Shown: positions 20,795 to 24,912 of the stretch, one piece after another
Layout of the letters: each line of letters starts with the position of its first letter
Numbering within the stretch: position 1 is the first letter of the stretch
Assembly (NCBI RefSeq): GCF_937958065.1
Contig: NZ_CALFXI010000045.1
Coordinates: forward strand, 1 to 24,912
DNA: 24,912 nucleotides
Reading direction: 5' to 3'
Source: an uncultured Steroidobacter sp.
GTDB taxonomy: Bacteria > Pseudomonadota > Gammaproteobacteria > Steroidobacterales > Steroidobacteraceae
Notes under the pieces: generated by a model
The model's database searches: none
What the model was told of the DNA's origin: nothing
The model's input: the letters and a program-made list of their open reading frames with translations, nothing else
Program-made: the position numbers and the translations under genes

Positions 20795-23650
20795 ATGCAT
20801 AGAACTCTTGCCGTTGCCGGACTGCTGCTGCTTGCCTGTCTGCCTTCGCACTCCCAGGAGGCGAGTTCTCCCTCGGGGATTTCGCCCATGCCAGCGGCCC
20901 CGGTGCCGGTGCCCGACGTCGAAGATTCACGCTGGACGAGGACGCTGGAGCGGGTCGCCAGCGGCGTCGTCACCATCCAGGTCGATCTGGCTCGTGCGTT
21001 CGACACCGAGTGGAACATGTCGAGCCAGGCGACCGGCTTCGTCGTCGATGCCCAGCGCGGCCTGATTCTCACCAACCGTCACGTCGTGACGCCGGGGCCG
21101 GTGACGGCCACCGCGGTGTTTCTGAATCGCGAGGAAGTCACGCTGTATCCGGTGTATCGCGACCCGGTGCACGACTTCGGTTTCTATCGTTACGATCCCT
21201 CCAAGCTGCGTTTCATCAAGCCGACCGAATTGAAGCTGCACCCGCAGGGCGCGCAGGTCGGTCGCGAGATTCGGGTCATCGGCAACGACGCCGGCGAACA
21301 GCTGTCGATTCTCGCCGGCACGCTGGCGCGCCTGGACCGCGAGGCGCCCAACTACGGCCTCGGCAAGTACAACGACTTCAACACGTTCTATTACCAGGCC
21401 GCCTCGAGCACGTCGGGTGGCTCCTCCGGCTCGCCGGTGATCGATATCGACGGCCGCGTGCTGGCGCTCAATGCGGGCGGCAGCAATGCAGCGGCATCGA
21501 GCTTCTATCTGCCGTTGGATCGAGTGACGCGCGCGCTGGACGCGATTCAGAAGGGCAAGCAGGTCTCGCGCGGCACGCTGCAGACCGTGTTCGTCTACAC
21601 GCCGTTCGATGAGGTGCGTCGCCTGGGGCTCGGCAACGGCACCGAGATCGAAGTCCGTAAGAAGTTTCCGAACAGCGTCGGCATGCTGGTCGTGTCCGAA
21701 GTGCAGCGAGGCTCGGCCGCCGAGAACGTGCTCGAGCCGGGCGACGTCCTGGTGCGGATCAATGGACAGCTGACGGCCGACTTTTCTCTGCTCGCGGCCA
21801 CGCTCGACGACAACGTCGGCAAGACCGTGAAGCTGTCCATCGAGCGCGGCGGCCAGGAGCTCGAGCGCGAGCTGCCCATCCAGAACATGTACGAAGTCAT
21901 GCCGGACGAGTTCCTCGAATTCGGCGACGCCATCGTTCACAACCTGTCCTGGCAGCAGGCGCGTCACATCAACGTTCCGATCAAGGGCGTGTACGTCGCC
22001 AATCCGGGCTACGTGCTCGGCGCAGCCGGCGTGCCTCGCGGCGCCGTCATCAGCGAAGCCGGCGGTACGCCCATCAACGGGCTCGGCGATCTGGAAGAAG
22101 TGCTGTCGAAGCTGAGCGACGGCCAGCGCATCACGGTGCGTTTCTTCACCATCGACGATCCGAAGACCGCGCAATGGCGCAGCGTTCGCATGGACCGTCG
22201 CTGGTTCCCGTCACGCGTCTGCAAACGCGACGACAAGCAGGGCACCTGGCCATGCACGCCCTGGGGGCACGATGGCCGCGCGAAGACGCCGGAGCCCGCC
22301 ACGACGACGTTTGCGAAGACCTCCGATCCGCTGGTCAACAAGCTCGCGCCGTCGCTGGTGCTGGTGAACTTCGACATGCCGTATTCGGTGTCGGGCATCA
22401 CCGAGCGCAGCTACTACGGCACCGGCCTGATCGTCGATGCGGAACGCGGCCTGGTGATCGTGGATCGCAACACCGTGCCGGCGCCGTTGGGCGATGTGCG
22501 CATCACGTTCGCCGGCTCGATCGAAGTGCCGGGACGGGTCGAGTACATCCATCCGTTGCACAATCTCGCCGCAATTTCTTATGACCCGAAACTGATCGGC
22601 GCGACCCCCGCCAAGGCGGCGACCTTGAAAACGGTCGATGTGCTGCCGGGCCAGGAGGTGTGGGCTGTCGGCATGCGTGCCGATGGCAAGGTGCAATCGC
22701 GCTCGGCGACGGTCGCCTCGGTGGACCCCGTCGGCTTCCCGCTGTCGCGCACGTTGCAGTTCCGGGACTCGAACCTGGAGACCATTTCCCTGGTGAACGG
22801 TCCGTCGGACTACGACGGCGTGCTGGTCGACAAGAGCGGCGCCGTCATCGCGACCTGGGCCAGCTTCGCCTACGAAGCCGGTCGTGAGATCGCGCAGGAG
22901 AATCGCGGCATTTCCGCGGAGCTCGTGCAGGAAATGCTGCCGTTGGTGCGCGAGGGGCGTGCGCTGCATTCGCTCGAAGCCGAGCTGCAGCCGGTGCCGC
23001 TGGCGGCTGCCCGCAAGCAGAATCTGCCGGATGACTGGATCCGCCGCCTGGAACAACACAGCCCCGAGCGCCGCCAGGTGCTCAGCGTGGTGCGTACTGT
23101 CGGCGGCTCGCCGGCGGATGGGTTGCTCCGCTCGGGCGATCTGATCCTGGACATCGATGGGGCGATCGTGAATCGCTTCCGAGAAGTGGAGCGAAGCGTG
23201 CAGAAGCCGTCGGTGCGAGTCACCGTCTGGCGTGACAAGGGCGTGCAGGTCATCGAGGTGCCGACCGTGGCGCTCGGTGGGCGCGATCTGGACCGCATCG
23301 TGGTGTGGGCCGGGGCAGTGCTGCAACAGCCGCACCGTGCGCTGGCCGCGCAGCGTGGCATCGAGCCGGACGGCGTGTTCGTCGCGTATTTCTCGTACGG
23401 CTCGCCGGCCACCCGTTATCAGCTGTGGGCCGGGCGCCGCATCGTGGAGGTCGACGGCAAGCCGGTCGCCGATCTGGATCAGTTCATCCAGGCGGTCAGC
23501 GGGCGCGAAGATCGCAGCTCGCTCAGATTGCGGACTGTGACCTGGAACGGCTCGGTCGAAGTCATGACACTGAAGCTCGACAAGCGCTTCTGGCCGACCT
23601 ACGAACTGCGCCGGACGGCCCAGGGGTGGACCCGGACGGCGCTCGAATGA
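20795..23650 (+). CDS. Double HtrA-like serine protease with four PDZ domains (Nma111/DEGP7 layout)
   Basis: A 951-residue exported protein. A hydrophobic leader (LAVAGLLLLACLPSHS) suggests secretion to the periplasm; the LLAC could be a lipobox, though Leu at -2 is atypical. Order: an active trypsin-like domain (about 45-260) with His96 in LTNRHVV, Asp127 in PVHDFGF and Ser211 in GGSSGSPV; PDZ1 (about 275-370); PDZ2 (about 385-470); a second trypsin-like domain (about 515-725); PDZ3 (about 760-840); PDZ4 (about 845-930). In the second protease domain the triad is lost: His is Asn559 (VDRNTV), Asp is Asn (PLHNLAA), and the Ser loop reads GPSDYDGV. This is the layout of yeast Nma111p and plant DEGP7, much longer than DegP/DegS. 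It lies 60 bp after dgkA. The target is unknown; protein quality control is likely. Confidence 0.88.
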   Translation: MHRTLAVAGLLLLACLPSHSQEASSPSGISPMPAAPVPVPDVEDSRWTRTLERVASGVVTIQVDLARAFDTEWNMSSQATGFVVDAQRGLILTNRHVVTPGPVTATAVFLNREEVTLYPVYRDPVHDFGFYRYDPSKLRFIKPTELKLHPQGAQVGREIRVIGNDAGEQLSILAGTLARLDREAPNYGLGKYNDFNTFYYQAASSTSGGSSGSPVIDIDGRVLALNAGGSNAAASSFYLPLDRVTRALDAIQKGKQVSRGTLQTVFVYTPFDEVRRLGLGNGTEIEVRKKFPNSVGMLVVSEVQRGSAAENVLEPGDVLVRINGQLTADFSLLAATLDDNVGKTVKLSIERGGQELERELPIQNMYEVMPDEFLEFGDAIVHNLSWQQARHINVPIKGVYVANPGYVLGAAGVPRGAVISEAGGTPINGLGDLEEVLSKLSDGQRITVRFFTIDDPKTAQWRSVRMDRRWFPSRVCKRDDKQGTWPCTPWGHDGRAKTPEPATTTFAKTSDPLVNKLAPSLVLVNFDMPYSVSGITERSYYGTGLIVDAERGLVIVDRNTVPAPLGDVRITFAGSIEVPGRVEYIHPLHNLAAISYDPKLIGATPAKAATLKTVDVLPGQEVWAVGMRADGKVQSRSATVASVDPVGFPLSRTLQFRDSNLETISLVNGPSDYDGVLVDKSGAVIATWASFAYEAGREIAQENRGISAELVQEMLPLVREGRALHSLEAELQPVPLAAARKQNLPDDWIRRLEQHSPERRQVLSVVRTVGGSPADGLLRSGDLILDIDGAIVNRFREVERSVQKPSVRVTVWRDKGVQVIEVPTVALGGRDLDRIVVWAGAVLQQPHRALAAQRGIEPDGVFVAYFSYGSPATRYQLWAGRRIVEVDGKPVADLDQFIQAVSGREDRSSLRLRTVTWNGSVEVMTLKLDKRFWPTYELRRTAQGWTRTALE

Positions 23651-23660
23651 GACCGTCCGT

Positions 23661-23679
23661 CGCCCGCGACCAACGGGCG
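23661..23679 (+). terminator. Possible weak hairpin after the double protease gene
   Basis: CGCCCG and CGGGCG form a 6-bp stem around CGACCAA, 10 nt after the stop codon. It is followed by GGGCCCC and CTCTT, with only a weak T stretch. It may slow or end transcription, but the stem is short. Confidence 0.25.
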
Positions 23680-23689
23680 GGGCCCCTCT

Positions 23690-23698
23690 TGCTATCAT
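23690..23698 (+). promoter_or_regulatory. Extended -10 promoter before the Sua5/TsaC gene
   Basis: TGCTATCAT is an extended -10 element with TATCAT matching five of six consensus bases. No -35 is seen. The ATG at 23706 lies 7 nt beyond it, so transcription is predicted to start at or one base before the start codon, and no Shine-Dalgarno can be accommodated. Confidence 0.55.
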
Positions 23699-23705
23699 TG
23701 CCGCC

Positions 23706-24752
23706 ATGGCTATAGGACGAGTGCTACAACAGGAAATCCAGGAGGCCGTCGAAGCGTTGCGCGCCGGCGAGCTCGTGGCGTTTCCTACCGAGACGGTGTA
23801 CGGCCTGGGCGCGAACGCCAACAACCCGGACGCGGTACGTAAGATTTTCCGCGTCAAAGGTCGGCCGTCTACACACCCGGTGATCGTACACATCGATCAT
23901 CCGCGCTATCTGCAGCGCTGGGTGCGGGACATGACGCCGGAGGCGAAGAAGCTCGCCGATGCATTCTGGCCGGGGCCGCTCACGCTGGTCGCGAAACGCG
24001 CGCCGGCGGTCAACGATGTGATTACTGGCGGGCAGGACACGGTCGCGATTCGCGTGCCGAATCATCCGGTCGCGCAGCAACTGCTCAACGCGTTCGGCGG
24101 CGGAATTGCGGCGCCGTCGGCAAACAAATATGGCCATGTCAGTCCGACGCGGGCGGAACATGTGCGAGAAGAGTTCGGTGACGAGCTGAAGTTCGTGCTC
24201 GATGGCGGCGACTGCAAGGTCGGTTTGGAGTCCACCATCATCAGCTGTCTCGCGGATGGTCCGCGAGTGTTGCGGCCGGGGAGTATCAGCCTGTCGCAGC
24301 TCAAGGCGGTGGTGCCGACGATCCAGATGGGGCCGAATCCGAACGCGCCGCGCGTGCCGGGCTCGACGTCGCGACATTACTCGCCGGCCACGCCGGTCAA
24401 CGTCGTGCCGAGCCGCCGGCTCGAAACGGTGATGAACGAGTTCACGGCGAATCACGAGAAGGTCGCCGTGCTGGCTCAGCGTCCGCCGGGAACGGCGAAT
24501 CCGTTCATGACCTGGATCAACGCGGGCATCCGGCCCGATGTTTACGCGCGCAATCTGTACGCGAATCTGCGTACGCTCGATAAGGCGTCGGCGAAGATCA
24601 TCCTGGTCGAAGAAGTCCCCGAAGGTGAGAAGTGGGATGCCGTGCGCGATCGCCTGCGGCGCTCGGCGAGCGCCGAGAACATCGTGACCTACGACCAGGA
24701 CATCGCTGCCTGGGTTGCCGACTTCGGCGAGGAAGGCGGGCCTCCCGGCTGA
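23706..24752 (+). CDS. L-threonylcarbamoyladenylate synthase, Sua5 type
   Basis: This enzyme makes threonylcarbamoyl-AMP from threonine, bicarbonate and ATP, the first step of the t6A37 modification of ANN-decoding tRNAs. The YrdC-like catalytic domain (about 1-205) shows FPTETVYGLGANA, IFRVKGRPSTHPVIVHI, WPGPLTLVAKR, DTVAIRVPNHPVAQQL, PSANKYGHVSPT and LRPGSIS. A linker with PRVPGSTSRHYSPATPVNVV leads into a C-terminal Sua5 domain (about 230-345) with KVAVLAQ and YANLRTLDKASAKIILVEEVP. At 348 residues it is the longer Sua5 form (TsaC2), not the short TsaC of E. coli (190 residues). The final loop is Gly/Pro-rich. It is preceded by an extended -10 element and no ribosome site. Confidence 0.93.
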   Translation: MAIGRVLQQEIQEAVEALRAGELVAFPTETVYGLGANANNPDAVRKIFRVKGRPSTHPVIVHIDHPRYLQRWVRDMTPEAKKLADAFWPGPLTLVAKRAPAVNDVITGGQDTVAIRVPNHPVAQQLLNAFGGGIAAPSANKYGHVSPTRAEHVREEFGDELKFVLDGGDCKVGLESTIISCLADGPRVLRPGSISLSQLKAVVPTIQMGPNPNAPRVPGSTSRHYSPATPVNVVPSRRLETVMNEFTANHEKVAVLAQRPPGTANPFMTWINAGIRPDVYARNLYANLRTLDKASAKIILVEEVPEGEKWDAVRDRLRRSASAENIVTYDQDIAAWVADFGEEGGPPG

Positions 24753-24912
24753 CGGATTCGCTATCGCTGCTGTTGGCGCTTCGCGCTGGCGCGGTTGCGC
24801 TTGGCCTGGCTGCGGAGCTGGGCATCTCGCTTAAACGTTGCTTTTCGCTTCGCGCTGGCGCGCAGCCTGTCGGCAGAGCTGGGGCGTAGGTGGGGGTCTC
24901 GGGAAACTCGCC
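24753..24912. other. Intergenic end of the window with 17-bp direct repeats
   Basis: Downstream of the Sua5-type gene, CGCTTCGCGCTGGCGCG occurs twice exactly, at 24777-24793 and 24846-24862. The second copy runs into dispersed repeat copy B. On the minus strand a frame is open from the window edge to TAG at 24761-24763, about 50 codons rich in Arg, Lys, Ala and Gln. It could be the tail of a gene beyond the window or a chance frame through repeat DNA. I do not call it as a gene. Confidence 0.5.
24846..24912. repeat. Dispersed repeat, copy B (cut by window edge)
   Basis: From 24858 to the last base of the window it matches 13224-13278 at 54 of 55 positions; CGCTTCGCG upstream also matches with a 1-bp shift. 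Because the match continues to the edge, the full repeat is longer than seen here. The orientation is the same as in copy A, and both follow a plus-strand gene. Confidence 0.85.

Noticed and set aside
22211..23893. 560-codon antisense frame over the double protease gene
   Set aside because: Low-complexity translation, spans two well-supported plus-strand genes and their promoter.

Overview
This is a GC-rich chromosomal window from a gammaproteobacterium. The evidence is the synteny UPF0149–pepP–ubiH–ubiI, divergent from a zapB-like/zapA/6S RNA/5-formyl-THF cyclo-ligase cluster, which is a classical gammaproteobacterial arrangement. The split glycine decarboxylase (gcvPA/gcvPB), the dense ATGA gene overlaps and the TIGR02291-type ATP-grasp ligase suggest a xanthomonad/nevskial/Steroidobacter-like lineage rather than an enteric one; that placement is inference. 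I see no phage, transposon, plasmid or CRISPR signature. The content is mostly housekeeping, with unusual accessory detail.

Layout. 1-427: noncoding, with a degenerate 24-nt tandem repeat. 428-2102: pyrD and rpiA, convergent and overlapping by 26 bp. 2215-2283: a 22-residue Lys/Ala miniprotein gene with its own Shine-Dalgarno and hairpin. 2436-4425 (minus): zapB-like coiled coil, zapA, 6S RNA, 5-formyl-THF cyclo-ligase and an EVE-domain protein. 4521-13208 (plus): a seven-gene run of UPF0149 protein, pepP, ubiH, ubiI, AidB-like acyl-CoA dehydrogenase, inactive-transglutaminase/7TM protein and ATP-grasp ligase, mostly with overlapping or nearly touching ends. 13209-13618: repeat-bearing spacer. 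13619-15638 (minus): ispG, pterin dehydratase and a small secreted protein. 15639-16001: divergent spacer with a tandem glycine riboswitch. 16002-20734 (plus): gcvT, gcvH, gcvPA, gcvPB and dgkA. 20795-23650: a 951-residue double HtrA-like protein. 23706-24752: a Sua5/TsaC-type enzyme. 24753-24912: a second copy of the repeat seen at 13.2 kb, cut by the window edge.

How the genes work together. The ubi genes make ubiquinone, which PyrD needs as electron acceptor. The gcv operon cleaves glycine into one-carbon units on tetrahydrofolate and is read by a glycine riboswitch; the 5-formyl-THF cyclo-ligase recycles the inhibitory 5-formyl-THF that folate/glycine metabolism generates. The last two genes of the ubi-led run form a peptide-ligase/membrane-protein module of unknown substrate.

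The items most worth a second look are: (i) the AidB-like/inactive transglutaminase-7TM/ATP-grasp module fused to the ubiquinone operon; (ii) the bacterial protein with the domain layout of eukaryotic Nma111p/DEGP7; (iii) 6S RNA whose 3' strand runs into the apparent start of the next gene; (iv) several promoters whose -10 boxes lie so close to the ATG that leaderless transcripts are predicted; (v) the Lys-rich miniprotein; and (vi) a dispersed repeat of about 66 bp.
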